NCBI RefSeq assembly: GCF_008831285.2 | Contig: NC_045143.1 | Span: forward strand, 23,374,302 to 23,438,301 | Source of the DNA: Nymphaea colorata | Lineage: Eukaryota; Streptophyta; Magnoliopsida; Nymphaeales; Nymphaeaceae | Length of the DNA: 64,000 nucleotides | Direction of reading: 5' to 3' | Shown: positions 1 through 12,800 of the stretch, one piece after another | Numbering within the stretch: position 1 is the first letter of the stretch | How the letters are laid out: each line of letters begins with the position of its first letter | The notes under the pieces: model-generated | Seen by the model: the letters and a program-made list of their open reading frames with translations, nothing else | Database searches by the model: none | Told to the model about the DNA's origin: nothing | Made by a program: the position numbers and the translations under genes

Positions 1-1347
1 AGGAGTTATGATAATGGTGATGTTCAGTTATTTGGAAAGATTTATATAATATTAGTGGCTCTGTAATTGGGAAAGGATAGACTTGTGGCCTGAATCAATG
101 CATCTTGATCAAGATCATTCTTATCATTATTTTTCCTAGCCAGATAACAGTTTAACCATGAAGGAATAACCTATAAATTCATTTTGATCCTTGCATCCTG
201 CAAATTCACTTTTCCCCAACAGGACTTGCATTTCTTGAGGAAAAACTGTTTGTCATTTTGAACATCTTGACACGTATTTCCTTTTGAACTTCTCAAATAT
301 CTAATAAAAGGCAGATAGAATATAAACTTACCTGTTTTTTTGTTTAAAAATCAGGACGTCATTCACATCCAAAAATTCCAAGTCTTCATTAATTTGGTCC
401 ATAGTTGTAAAGATATTCAAAAGGAGTTTCATTCAGTAAAGATTTTGAGGGCATTCTATTTGGGGGCATTTGATTGGCCTAGAATTTGGATTCTGGAATC
501 AATATTCCGGAGTCAAAATTCCACTTGAAAATGGAATTGGAATTTTCATTCCACTTCCATCCAATTCTAATTCCCACGTGTTTGATGACTTAGAATCTTC
601 ATTCCAGAATTGAAAATTCCTTGTTTGATTGAAATGGAATTAAAATTTGGAATTGAGTGATCGTTGGATTGAAATAAACTGCTGCAGCGCTCTAACTTGA
701 AGCACAACTCCATTAGCAATTTACAAATAAAAAAAAAAACAGCTTAGATGAAAATAAGCATGATGGTAGCTTGACACTGAAAATTCATTTACCATTTTTG
801 CAAGTTACAACCTCATAAAAGTCTTACAAATAATGAAATATACAAAATCAGGTAAAAAAATATTCGAAAAAACCAATAAATGAATATTACTCAATTGCAC
901 AAAAAAATAACAAATTGCAATGGTAGAAGAAACGAAAAACATTGTTTCTAGTTTTTGGTGTTTTCTAGCTTAGTGTTAATGCCTTATCCACAATTTCTGC
1001 TCTTCAACCAAGCAAGACAAATGATCTGCTGCCAGAGAAAACAAATTTAAGATCAAAGACAAGAAAAACATATAGAAAGTGCAAAAATATTAAGCTTTAT
1101 TGAGTTAACGTTTATCAAGTTAAACAAAAAACACAAAAAAGTATACATTCTCCTCTCTAGTTAAATCTTATCAAGTTTTGAGTCTGTTTTTCCAGTGACT
1201 CAAAAAACAAGAGGACATGTTCCCTTTTCTCAACCACTCACCACATTACTTTTTGGGTCAAAGAGAAGCTCCTCTCCCTCCCTTGTTAATCAACAGGTAG
1301 AAATCATATCCCAATCTGATTTTAAGAAAGTAGCGTCTCAATGCAAG

Positions 1348-1819
1348 TGTAACACCTCAAAAGTTTAGTTTTGAATTGAAGACTATGAGAGATCTTCAAG
1401 GGTTATTAAAATAGTTGATTGTCATGATTTCTAGTCTCTTTCGGGTTAGAACCAAAACTACAAGGGAGTGGGTTGGGATCTGCCTCTCCCTTGTTCTCCG
1501 TTTCTTTTCTTTGAAAGACCAGGGGCCCGAGCGCGGGAATGGGTCAGGTCGTTATAGTGGTATGAGAGCATAGTTCAACACTTGGGCTTGGGGTCCCACG
1601 AAAGCTGACGCATGTGCCTTAAGGGGGGGCTGGATTGTAACATCACAAAAGTTTAGTACCGTATTGAAGATAGAACTTTGGCGTCTTATGAAGGGGGTTA
1701 CTAAGTGATTAGTTTTCATGGTTCTAGCCTTTTTTTTAGGCTGAAACTGAAACTGTTAAGGGTAGGTTCGGATCCATTGGACCAGGGGCCCGAGCTTGAG
1801 AGTGGGTCGCGTCGCTACA
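1348..1819 (+). mobile_element. TRIM (miniature LTR retrotransposon)
   Basis: Two direct repeats (1348-1556 and 1636-1819) begin TGTAACA and end TTATA/CTACA; they share AAAAGTTTAG near the start and CCAGGGGCCCGAGC near the end. The 79-bp interior starts with GGTATGAGAGCAT, a near match to the tRNA-Met primer site. It ends with the purine tract AAGGGGGGGC. There is no coding sequence. The size (472 bp) and layout define a terminal-repeat retrotransposon in miniature. The flanks do not show a clean 5-bp duplication. Confidence 0.7.
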
Positions 1820-2323
1820 ATGGTAATGCCAAATGCTTTCACTAGGCTTCTTAGTCATGCTTTCTCTGAATCTGATGGCTTCTTTTGGCTGGCGAGACCA
1901 ACCGGGGGATCAACTATAGAGGCACAATCGTACATGGCTGAAAGAAGGGGACAAAAGTTTTGGTATCTGATTCAAACCACAAGTTCCCAAAAGAAAAATG
2001 GTTCTAGTGCTTCAGTTCCACACCATTTACACCTCTAGTCATTGCATTCAAGGGCACTAAATCCCTCTATTATGCTTCGTGAACCACTTTCCAAGCTGCC
2101 TTTAACATCGTGACACTTGAGCACATGGCAATTAGTGCAGTTTCAACCAATAAGTTCATCTAAATCTAGTTCCTGACCTTGTACTCATGAACCCATCTTC
2201 TTTGAATCAACACATCTGTGTCATCATAAGTGGCCAAAATTAACCATTGTAGAATTGGGCACTACTCCTGTTCAAGCATTTGTCGACATGAACTGGACCA
2301 TTTCCGGATTGCTTCCACAAGAC

Positions 2324-2689
2324 CATAGTTACAAATAACGTTTTGGAGTTTTAAACGGCGAGGTTTTTTCGGGTATAATACGGTGACCTTGAAAAAAATG
2401 GGAAAAAACAGGAAAAATACGGTAAATTTTTCTAAATTAAAAAAAAAAAACTAAAAGTGGGGGGAAATAAAATAAGTGATAAACTAATAACACAAACATC
2501 AAAATATAAGTAGATTTGCAACAAACAAAAAATTGAAAATGAAAAAAGTGAAAAAAACGTGGAAAAAACGTTAAAAACGTTTTTAACGGTTTAAACAAAA
2601 CGTTTTTTTTTTAGTTTTAAACACCAATCTAATTTATCGCGTTTTTTTGATGTTTTTTCCAAAAAAACGTGTTTTTTGTGATTCATATG
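2324..2689. repeat. AT-rich element with AACGTTTT subrepeats
   Basis: Ends resemble each other in inverted orientation (CATAGTTACAAATAACG at left; CACGTTTTTTTGG seen on the complement at right). The interior has repeated AAAACGTTTT/AAACGTTTAAAC blocks. It looks like a non-autonomous hAT-type element with subterminal repeats. No exact 8-bp duplication was found, so the class is uncertain. Confidence 0.35.
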
Positions 2690-3261
2690 TCATTAATCAA
2701 ACATAAAGGCACGTGAGAAATAAAACACCTATTCCTAATGGGTTGGGTCTGGACCAAGATCCAAACCCGTCTGGTCATCCTTTAACACGTGGATCCATAG
2801 GGAATTTTGATTCCAGAATTAAAATTGGACCTCCTAGGGCCAGATTTTGATTCCAGAATTTTCATTCCGAAATCGATCCTTAATTCCAGGATCAAAATGC
2901 TGTGTTTGATTTACCTTGTTAAGACTTTGAGAATAAAAGAGGTTACCAGAAATCACCACTTGCAGCAACTACTAAGCTTCAGGAAATTTCCACCTGCAAT
3001 AACAGCTGCCGATGGCCCTTTCCCTTTCTGTTTCACTGCTCACGTTCTACCTCTTCCCTTTTTCCTGGAAAGTATTCAGACTCAGACCTTTTTGTCCTGA
3101 AGTCCTGTCATCTTTTTGTATGAAAGGAAAATTCATTCTTGTACAAGTTTTTAGCTTTTTTACGTTTAATATATGCATTTCTCCCTTCATTGAGAAAAAT
3201 GCTTCCTGAAGTAAAGCTTTTCCTTGCAATCAAATGCCGCCTAAGGGTGATGTGTAACTAG

Positions 3262-3869
3262 TGTGATCTCTTTCGACGTCTGTATCTATGTGATGCAGCA
3301 TCCTACAAAAAGGTCGCTGCTAAGTTTGAGAATGATCTTTGTGTGTATGCTTTTAAGTATCAGTTTAAATTGAGGTTTTGTTTTATCTGATTCTTGTTAT
3401 TTTGGTGAATGGAGCTAATGCATATGGTGTGATGGATATAAAATTGTCCAAACTGCTTGGTTTGGCACTTGCAGAGATTTTAGTCACAGCTCAAATGCCT
3501 CAAAAGTTTCAGTGCAAGAAGCAGAAACTATAACCTCAGATGTTCCCCCTTTACGTTCAGGTATTTGATATTCATTTATCTAGGAAGTTGTAATTGTGCA
3601 GTGCCTTTTGTGTTCAGGTTCCTCCTTGTTCCTGCATTGTTTATGCAAAACCTTTTCTTTTTCATTTTTTATGAAAATTTAATAGCACAAGTATTATTAA
3701 TTTACTATGCATGGTTTTACAGTCTAAATAGATCGTGGTCACAAAACCTACTGCATGGTTCGAACTGCTGGTGAGTGGTATGATGATTTTCTTGCTTGCA
3801 CTTTAATTTACAGGTTCAAGGGAGGACATTGATTTGGTTCTTCGATTGACACCTAAGTGGTCTGCAAGT
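3262..3869 (+). CDS. ARM-repeat gene exons 1-3 (of those visible)
   Basis: Exon 3262-3344 begins after an AG acceptor (TAACTAG) and reads [18 protein letters not shown] before a GTATGC donor. A shorter alternative using the CAG at 3296-3298 stays in the same frame. Exon 3475-3560 starts after TTGCAG and carries a Ser-rich linker; exon 3814-3869 reads [16 protein letters not shown]. The phase passes 2, 1, 0. The first exon is the least certain, because it lies only 19 bp beyond the right end of an inverted-repeat element. Confidence 0.65.
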
Positions 3870-6800
3870 GTAAGCTGACTTGATGTTTTTCCTCTTTTGA
3901 GAATCTTATGATGCCTAAAACCGTCATTTCCTTAAGTCTGTACTGCCGAATAGTGTTTCTTCATGCTACTCCACTGCTGGTTTTGTTGTTGAGCCTCTGG
4001 TGTTTACTCTCTGGTTTCCTTTACTAAATGTTTCTGGCCCTTAACAATCTACAGCAAAGTGAGGAGTATCTATTCACGAGTTAGATGATACTGATCGACA
4101 TTCTCCATTATAGTTTGCTGGTTATTCTTTTTTGACTTTGATTGCATTTATCTTTAAGGCAGCTATTACTGAAGATAGACCTTGTTGTATAAACAGAAGC
4201 CCATGGTTAAACAATGACCAAAGGCATTAGTGCACTAGATTTGAACTGTTTGAACAGTTTATGTCACACCCCAACCCTTTTGATCCTCAATTAATTTTTT
4301 TTTCTTTTTAAAACATAAAACGTTGAGGTGCGACGACACAACAATTCAAAAAGGGAGGAGCTATGCAATTCAAAACAATAAGGCAAAATTTCATTTATAT
4401 AACAATTTCAGTTCATACAAAAATCACATCAAGATATATGACAAAATGCCCCAAACCACAACTTTGATGTTTAACAAAAACATGACATCAAAGAGATTTA
4501 AGCATGACGCGCCGACACCACAAAAGACCCAAAACCTCCCCAGTAGGATGTGAGTAGAGCCATCTGATAACCTGCTGTCCGATCCGCCAAAACCTGAAAA
4601 AGAGAAACAGTTGAAGGCTTAGCCTTTGCAGTATGGCAACAAGCCAGGTAAATCCCTAACCCTCTTAGGTATGGTTCAAGTATGAGAGATAGCGATTACG
4701 AAAACAAATTACTATCATGTCGTGGTAGGGCACTCAGTCATATGACTTGTAAAGAAGACCCCTCACATAAATCACGACACATTCACGATTCACATGCAAC
4801 TCATGTATAAACATATCATTCTCATTCATTTCATTCATATTAACTTTAGTGAATTGACAGTTTCTGTGGGTGCAAACACAGACACGTGCACACCGTGGGC
4901 AGCCTACAGTCGGGATACAACCCCGTGGTAGGGCACTCAGTCATATGACTTGTCAAGAAGACCCCTCACATAAATCACGACACATTCACGATTCACATGC
5001 AACTCGTGCATAAACATATCATTTTCATTCATTTCATTCACATTCTTTCATTCACATTAACTTTAGTGAATTGACAGTTCCTGTGAGTGCAAACACAGGC
5101 ACGTGCACACCGTGGGCGGCTTACAGCCGGGAGACAATCCCGTGGTGGCCCGAAACGATATGGATCCATTCCCACTGCAGCGGAAGAGCACTCGTCCATG
5201 GATGTGTGAATTCCAATGAGAGATACTCAGCCTTCCCTAGGACACCTAGTTTGGGAAGGCGGGAGCCCAACGCTCCAAGCACATCACACAACAATACCCT
5301 GGTGCCTTGCACCGCCTGCGCTCCGAATAGGCTCGACCAGTGGCGAAGGTGGGACAACTCCCAAACACATTGCCACAGCCCATTGGCCTCTCATCTCTTA
5401 TTCTTTCTTTCTTATCATTATAATTGCACATTTACAAAATGGTTGGCTAGCTCATGAGGTTGGTTCACTTTACGAGTGCACCCACACCTCCAATTGCCTT
5501 CACATGAGGGCTACATATATCATTAACATTCTTTGCTAGCCATCATAACAATACGGGTACAACTACCCTCCAATTTCATTCAATTGCATTATTGCTCATG
5601 CAACAATTCACAACATTCACATTTATCAAAATTTACATTTATCAAATACATCGATCACATCTTTCAAAGCTTAGCCAAATCCCGGAGAGTAGTCTCGATC
5701 CGTGATTGACTCGTACCTGTCCTATACAATTATCATTCTATGATGCTCTCTAATACATAATCGGGGTCGATGAGATAACTCGACTCGATACCCCACCGCA
5801 TCTGTCCTAAACAGTTATTACTTCTAGCATGCATATGCAATGGCGTAGTAATTTTCAAAACAAGCTTCTGATAGCATTCCAACACAAAACTTATCACATA
5901 ACAAATCATTTACATGCATACGTACATTCACTCACAACACAATCGTTCAACCACATCACAATCGTAGGATCACATGATCTTGAAAACACACATTCACAAG
6001 TTGGCCCCAAGCAGAGATTTGCCTAGAATGCCGCCATACCTGTCGCCCGCCCACAAAACACTTCAAAACGCCTAGAGCTTCATGTCTTGATGCTCAAGGT
6101 CTACTGGATGTGCCCGGTGTACCTCCAAACACAATCAAACGGTAAGTTTTCTACTCGTTTCGCTTTCCAATTTATACAAATCTGAAAATACAATCATTGA
6201 GGCATGTCATCGCCTCAAGAGGGTGTTGACGGTAGTGTCGAGTGTCGACCCACAAAGCCCTCCAAAAGGCCTCTACCCAACTCTTTGAGGTTATCACCAA
6301 ATGGTTTAAGCTTTGCGCTTCCGATTTGAACCGATCACTAATCCGTTTCTCCCTTGATTCCTTAGTTGAGGCGTCTTCTCAACATACACACTCTTTCCCA
6401 ACCAACATGTACTACGCACGTCGATAATGGCGTGCGCCACGAGTTCACAACGACGGTTCTACACATTCTCCACAATGGTAACATTGCTAACATGCATTTT
6501 AATTCATCAAATCTTAAATCTGGCATGCTTATTGATAATTATACATGCTCCAACAACAAATATTTGACAATTTAGGCTCGATTAGGCCTTGCTCACCCCA
6601 AATTTAGAGTCTTAGCTGCTGCAGTCCTCCCAACAGCCACTTCACGAGTTCGATTGATCCCCAAACGACAAAAATCATGCAAGGCCGCCACCACCAACGA
6701 CGTCTAGTCGCTGTTATGAGGGGGAAAATGTGTCCCCAAACTGCAATCCAATCCAACAACGATAAATGGGGCAAGATTTAGCAAAAGAGAGGTCAAAATA

Positions 6801-9800
6801 AGGGTCTGCCGCTAGAAAAAGGCGGTCAGCCATGAGAATGAGGTCTGGCTAAGGGTGAGAGACGTTGTGAGAGTGCACGAGTGGATGGGAGTGGGAAAGA
6901 GGCTGCGCACGTGAGGGAGACAGTGAAAGAGGGGAAACCAAGGGTTTGGGCGAGGGAGAAAGCTAGAGCAGGTGCGAACGAGGGAGAGTGTGCAGACAGG
7001 GAGAGAGAGCGTGCGAAGAGCGTGGGAGGAAGAGGGGGACTCGATAAGGAAAATCGGGACAGATGGGGAGACAAACTGAGAGGGCGAGAGAGAGCATGAG
7101 AGTGGTGGAAGAGGGAGATAGCACGATAGAGAGAGTTGCGCAGGAGGGAAGCTGTGCGAGGGGGAAAGGGCGTGGGCAGAGGGTGAGAGTGCTGCGAAGG
7201 AGGAAAAAGGAGAAGAAAGAAGAAGGAAGAAGCAGAGAGAGGTCGGGAGGCTCTCGCAACAGGTTTCAGGTCCAGGTCTGGACCCGCTCCGGCCCACCTG
7301 AAAATGTCGAATGTTACAGTTTATCTTGGTATGGTAGGAAGATAATTCTATAAGGTTGTATCCTGCAGTTTGAAGTACAAGTGTTATTTAAAATGTTAAG
7401 ATGAGTTATGGGGAAAACTAAAGCTTTTTCTTTTCCTTTTTATCAATTACATGTTTTGGTGAACTTATCCTTCTTTTTTGTAATTTGGAAATGAATAGGT
7501 TCAGGATTGGAACAGTCTGATTGAGCCTTTGATGGACAAAATGTTTGGTGATCCATCAAATGCAGTTCTTCTCCGCTTCTTGAGTTACATTAACGAGGAA
7601 ATGGCAGATCTTGGGAATGTAGTTCTTCACCGCATTTTATTGCATATGTGTAGCCAAAGAGAGTGAGTTTAAGTTTTATGTAGTAGTTCAATTACAAATT
7701 AATCAAATGCAAGAACTAAGCCTTCATGCTCTGCCCCCGTCTCATTCATGTGTGTGTGTGTGTTTTTTTTTTTGGTGGACAAGTAAGTTCTGATACTTCT
7801 TAGAATATATCTTGTGCAATTTTTTGTGTCCCTTTATGGATGAGTTTAAAGATTCAGCTCGCCAAAATATTGATATCACAAAGTAACTCATCTCTGCCAT
7901 CTCCTTGATCTTTAAAGTTAATCCATTTGTTTGTTTTCTTGTCAGTGGTATCATTCTGATTGTGTCTGGATATCAGTAAGCTCATTGACCTTCTTGGTTT
8001 AGGCCTCTTCTATGTCATCTCTTATTTTTGGCTTTTTGTTTATTTCAAGCACTTAAATATGTACTTATGTAAAACAAAAGTATAGAACTTGAATTTCCGG
8101 CTGAGTTCTGGAAGTAAAACTAAACTTTTTGAATCAATATTCCTTGTTTTAATGAGGTTTAACTAAAAGGGATGTGAACCAAATTAAGGCCTAACAAGCT
8201 TCACTAGCTGATTTCAGACTTGAGATTCATGCTCGTTTGGCCTTTACTGAATGTTTTCAAATAGCGTTACAGAAAATAAATGTGAAGCTAGTTAACTGGA
8301 CAGGCTTGCTTTGACATTGAGGTCCTTAAGTTGTTCTCATTGTCACGTGATGCATTCACCATAGTGGTTACTATAAGAAGAAAGTTTCCTTCTGATGATC
8401 CCATATATAAAGTCCTAAATATAACTTCAAGAAACACAAATAACTTCTCACAAAGTCTACAAGCGCCATAAAAAGTTGCTCAATCAGTGCAAAGTAATGC
8501 TATCTCTGGGATAGGAAGCAAGCCTTCTTGTAAGGAAGGATGTGTAGGGTGTGCAGTATGTATGCAGCTGATGAACAACACATTTGTAGCTTTATGGTGG
8601 TAAAAATGAACTCACCTAAAGCAAGTACTTGCATAGGTTGATTATGTAGCACGTGTGCCATTTGTTGCTTCTAGGCTGTTATTTTTGCCATGGACGGTTA
8701 TCTAGATATGCCTTAATAGGCATCCTGTGCATTTCTATGTTAATCTCAGATTTGGAATCAAATGTCATCTTGATGATCGTGCTTATTTGGGATGAATAGT
8801 TTTGGGTAGCGTTCTATAATTTTTCATAATTTTTGAGAGCTTAGTGCAAAAATTTTTGTCACGGTTATTATATTTGACTTTCTTCTTCATTTTCTGCAGT
8901 ATTAATGAATCCCTGATTTCCAAATGGAAGGCTGGATGTTACACAGAAAATGATTCCATTGAGTTGAAGGATATGCTGTTTGATCGGCTATGTCCACTTC
9001 TCCTTATTAGGTTACTTCCTCTGCGAGTTTTAGATGATTTGGACTCCTCCATCGTGTATGGTAAATTGGCGAGATCTGGAAAATATGATGGTACGTGTTT
9101 TATTGTGTTTTATTTTGAACGCCTATGACCCTTTTGTTGTCTCTCAGCTATGATTTTGTCAATCATATACATGCCAGATTACCAATAGGATACTCTAGCA
9201 TAGTGCAGGATGGACTCTAGACAGATTTCTGAAAGCAGAGATTGTTGGAGGGTGAATACTGTCCAAATCTTGCAAAATAGGGTTGATTTGAATTGTTAGA
9301 ATATGTTGTTGTGGGAACCGGGTCCATATTTGGACCCGGTTCTATGGGGCGCGGGTACCGAGGTGGGCTCGGTACCCTAGGTGGCTTCTCCTCTCTCCCT
9401 CTTTATATTGTCACTTATGTATAAGTGTTGAATTAAGTGAAATAGAATTTTCTCTCTCCTAGGGTTGCGGGTGTGCACCTAGGTAGAGCTTCCCGTGGTT
9501 TTTTCCTCGTCCGAGGTTTTTCCACGTACATCGTGTGTTCTTCCTCTTCTTCCTCTACGTGGTTCGTGTTTCTACATGGTATCAGAGCCATCGAAGTTGG
9601 AGAAGAGTTTTTTTTCCCGAGGATCGTTAGACGTGGAAGTTTTTCGTCGCCCGACGCCGTTGAAGTTCCGGCGCCGCTGCTGCCCTTGTGACGTTGCCCT
9701 GCTCTGCCGCCGCCGTCCTCCGTTCCGCCGCTGGTTGCGCCTCCGCAGTCCTCCGTTCGGCCCGTTCTAAGTTTCTGCCACCGTGGGTGGCCTCTGTTTT

Positions 9801-12800
9801 GCGCCGTCGCCTGCCTTCCGTCGCCGCTGCCTCATTCCCGCCGCCGTCAACTCTCCGTTTCTGTGCCTCTTGTTGCTGTGTGCTTGTTTGTGATGGCAGA
9901 AGCGATGGGGACTCAAAAAGATGCCGTTCTTGACGCGGGCAGCGCCTCCAAGACTGAGAACGTGCCGATCCAGGTCACCTCCATCCGTCTGACCAAGGAC
10001 AATTACCTATCTTGGTCTGCCGCTCTCGAGATTGGGATTACTAGCCGTGGGCGTCTCTCTTACATCACTGGTGACAAACCTGCGCCCATCAAATCTGATC
10101 CTCAATGGGCGACGTGGGCGTTGGAGGACAGCCAGGTGAAGGTGTGGATTATCAGCTCCGTGTCCTCCGATATCCAGCCCCTCATTCTGCGGAAGCCGAC
10201 CTCTTTCGATATGTGAACTGTGCTTGCAAAGATGTATGGTCGCAAGAAGAGACATCTGCGCACCTATCAGATTAAACGCAGTATTTACTCCCTGACACAG
10301 GGTGATTTGTCTGTTGCTGCCTTCTATGCTGCCCTGAAGACCAAATGGGAGGAGCTAGATTATCATGTGACTGATGAGTGGAAGTGCGGTTCAGATCATT
10401 CCCTCTACTGGGAAAAGGAATGGATGGACCGTACGTTTCTGTTTCTGGGAGGCCTGCGGGATGAATTTGAGTCTATTCGTAGCCAGATTCTTAATGGTGA
10501 TGAGATTCCGGGGATAGAGGAAGTATATGCCCGAGTTGAGTCTGAAGAACAACGTCGCCAGGTGATGCATCTTGACACCGGTCATGGCCCTTCTGCCTTT
10601 GTCAGCCGTGCCTCAGGGACTGGGCAGCGTCCTGCCCGGCATTGCACTCATTGCAACAAGTTGGGGCATTCGGTGGATTTCTGTTGGAACCTTCATCCCG
10701 AGAAGAGACTGGTCAGAGGTCGTCCTCCCTCTGGCAAGCGTAGCCCTTCTGTGTCTGATTCCAGTCAGAGCAATCCTTCTAGTGGTGCAAAGTCCAAGCT
10801 GTCCCCTGATCAACTCAAGGAGCTACAGGTGTACATCAGCCGCCTATCTACTACCCCTGAGGAGTCCTCCACGTCTGAAGGGGCTCAGCTAGCCCAAGCC
10901 CTCGTTGCCTCGACTGATCAAGGTAACCCTTCTCTTGGTGATTGGATTGTTGATAGTGGAGCCACTCACCACATGACAGGGGACTCTAAACTCTTTCAAG
11001 AATATCAACTTTCCTCTGGCAAGCAACGCGTGTCTATGGCAGATGGGTCTTCTATCTCTGTGGCTGGGAAAGGGAGCTTGTCCCTGTTGAACAAATACCG
11101 TCTCCACAATGCCCTGCATGTTCCAAATATTCCTGTGAACTTACTCTTTGTCAGCAGTATTACTAAAGAATTAAACTGTAATCTGATTTTTTCTGCTGAT
11201 CACTGTTCCCTGCAGGACTTGGTGACGGGGAAGAAGATTGGGATTGGTTCGGTTACTGATGGGCTCTACAGGCTGCCGGTAAAAGTTGCTTCAGCATTGA
11301 TTTATGCCACGAGTGGTCACTTGTCTGGTGTGAACGATAGATCTACTGTTCTGCGATGGCACGAGCGTCTTGGACATCTCCCCTTTCCGTTAATAAAGAA
11401 GTTGTTTCCTCATTTGTTTGCTTCTGTCTCCATTGACTCCTTCGCTTGTGAAGTGTGTCAATTGGCTAAACATGTCAGGGCTTCGTACCCTATTTCATTG
11501 AATAAAACCACTCATCCGTTTGCCTTAGTTCATTCCGATGTTTGGGGTCCTTCTGGAGTACCCACGTGTGGTGGTTGTCACTATTTTTTGACGCTTATTG
11601 ATGATTACTCTAGATGTACGTTCGTGTACTTGTTGCGAGAACGTAGTGAGGTTCCAGCAGTTGTGAAAAACTTTGTTGCTTTTGTTGAGACTCAATCCCA
11701 ATCCTGTGATCTCCTCGGATGACCCAAGTCCATCGAATGAAGAGCTCCCTATTGCTTTGCGCAAAGGCACCAGGTCATGTACTTCTCACCCTATTCAGAG
11801 ATTTGTTTCTTATGCTAAGCTCAGTACAAATTACAAGTGTTTTATCACAACCTTATCCAAAGTTGTTATTCCCAGGTCGGTGGATGATGCTAAGGATGAT
11901 CCCAAGTGGTTACATGCTATGACGGAGGAGATGGGTGCGTTAGCTAAGAACAAAACATGGGAAGTTGTTGATACCCCTAAAGGGACACACTTAGTTGGCT
12001 CTAAGTGGGTTTACAACGTGAAGTACAAACCTGATGGCACTGTAGATCGATATAAAGCTCGTCTGGTTGCAAAGGGGTTCAGCCAGAAGTATGGGATCGA
12101 CTATCTTGAGACCTTTGCCCCTGTTGCAAAGTTGAAGACCGTGAGGGTTATTCTTGCTCTTGCTGTGCACAGGAAGTGGCGCATGGACCAGCTTGATGTT
12201 AAAAATGCGTTCTTGAACGGCCATCTGGAGGAAGAAGTCTATATGAGCATGCCTCCCGGGTATGTTCAAGAGGGAAAATGTTGTCACCTCAAGAAAGCTT
12301 TGTATGGCCTGAAGCAGTCGCCTAGAGCTTGGTTTGAGAGACGAAGGATCGTTATGAAGTCTACTGGGTACAAGCAAGGAAATGGAGATCATACCCGAGA
12401 GATGGTCTGGTGAGTCTTCTTTTTGTCTACGTTGATGATATGATTGTCACTGGCAGTGATGAAGAAGAAAACAGAAAGATGAAGGAGAGATTAGCTAAAG
12501 AATTCGACCTCAAGGATCTGGGTAAGCTGAGATACTTTCTGGGGATAGAGATTGCTCGATCAGAGACAGGGCTGGTTATGAATCAAAGGAAGTACACTCT
12601 TGACTTACTAAAGGAGACAGGTAAACTTGGTTGTAGGCCCTATCTTACTCCTATGGAGTCGGGGACTAAGATAAGTATCAAGACGGACACTATTCTGGAT
12701 GAGGAAGGAAAAGGGCGATATCAGAGGCTAGTCGGCAAGCTTATCTATCTTACTCTAACTCGCCCTGATATCACGTATGCGGTAAATGTGCTAAGTCAAT

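Larger units (their letters stand above)
462..3243. mobile_element. Putative TIR element (inverted-repeat bounded)
   Basis: The left end reads GGGGGCATTTGATTG near 462, and the complement TAGGCGGCATTTGATTGC closes at 3243. Inside both ends are many copies of GGAATT/AATTCC and GATTCCAGAAT in opposite orientation (480-660 and 2800-2910). This style is common in plant PIF/Harbinger-like MITEs and their longer relatives. It has no transposase and contains a TRIM and another small repeat. A clear target duplication was not found, so the ends are approximate. Confidence 0.4.

Noticed and set aside
5071-5539. Open frames of 107-128 codons in the solo LTR
   Set aside because: Not conserved in frame with copy 2 (32344-32752), and no domain; LTR sequence.
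6812-7353. Overlapping Ser/Pro/Leu-rich and Arg/Glu-rich open frames on both strands
   Set aside because: They come from a purine-rich GAGAGRG tract near the end of the gypsy-type LTR; a comparable tract sits at 34283-34860 in copy 2, with no conserved protein.
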